NCBI GenBank assembly: GCA_963989245.1 | Contig: OZ022346.1 | Location: 7,550,426 to 7,614,425 of the forward strand | Length of the DNA stretch: 64,000 bases | DNA from: Nansenia antarctica | Taxonomy: Eukaryota > Chordata > Actinopteri > Argentiniformes > Microstomatidae | Reading direction: 5' to 3' | Shown: one piece after another, positions 63,984 to 64,000 of the stretch | How the letters are laid out: each line of letters begins with the position of its first letter | How positions within the stretch are numbered: the first letter of the stretch is position 1 | Position numbers and translations under genes: made by a program | The notes under the pieces: model-generated | Seen by the model: only the letters and a program-made list of their open reading frames with translations | What the model was told of the DNA's origin: nothing | Database searches by the model: none

Positions 63984-64000
63984 CTGACACAACAAACACA

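Overview
The window looks like a gene-poor, repeat-saturated stretch of a ray-finned (teleost) fish nuclear genome. Evidence: spliced vertebrate-type exons, fish-type hAT, Tc1, L2/CR1-like LINE and tRNA-SINE sequences, very abundant (CA)n, interstitial TTAGGG repeats, and no bacterial-style gene packing. Three host loci are visible, all partial. (1) Four exons of smc4 (condensin coiled-coil region) lie on + at 2.4-4.9 kb. (2) The 3' end of a parp4-like gene (vault PARP C-terminus) lies on - at 18.65-24.1 kb; it carries an in-frame stop and a frameshift. (3) Coiled-coil and Lys/Pro-rich exons of a gene I do not recognise lie on - at 62.3-64 kb.

Layout. 0-5 kb: a ZBED/hAT transposon followed by smc4 exons separated by micro- and minisatellites. 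5-7 kb: stacked hAT ends. 7.1-11.7 kb: a subtelomere-like block of TTAGGG runs, a duplicated ~200-bp segment, an 80-bp repeat and a 100-bp satellite. 12.6-18.6 kb: a MITE, a LINE scrap, a ~1.8-kb hAT element containing another MITE, and a nearly complete but frameshifted LINE. 18.6-24.1 kb: parp4-like exons, a 1-kb minisatellite, and a 3.2-kb DNA element with ~300-bp terminal inverted repeats in an intron. 24.6-26.7 kb: LINE remnants. 26.9-50.75 kb: a tandem array of ~4.45-kb segmental duplications. 50.75-55 kb: a deleted hAT element and a 5'-truncated LINE with an open reverse transcriptase. 56-57.3 kb: minisatellites and an LTR-like stretch. 57.6-61.3 kb: two 1,570-bp tandem copies carrying a broken Tc1 element. 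61.3-64 kb: a minisatellite, a 380-bp foldback palindrome and the unidentified gene.

The most unusual signal is inside the 4.45-kb array. Each unit carries the 5' ~30-38 nt of U2 snRNA, through the branch-site-pairing GTAGTA in most copies, joined to unrelated hairpin-rich sequence. Intact copies have a match to the snRNA proximal sequence element at exactly -47 to -59 and no TATA box. The units therefore look like chimeric U2-headed snRNA-type transcription units. In two units a 988-bp LINE insertion separates promoter and head, and a third unit preserves the empty site. The array also contains a three-level nested insertion: a TIR element, a hAT element with an intact 608-codon transposase, and a retroposon-like segment with a 139-codon membrane-protein ORF and a TCTCATC tail.

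There is no operon logic here. The story is insertion, tandem duplication and decay of host loci. All identifications are from reading the sequence and from remembered family features; nothing was searched.
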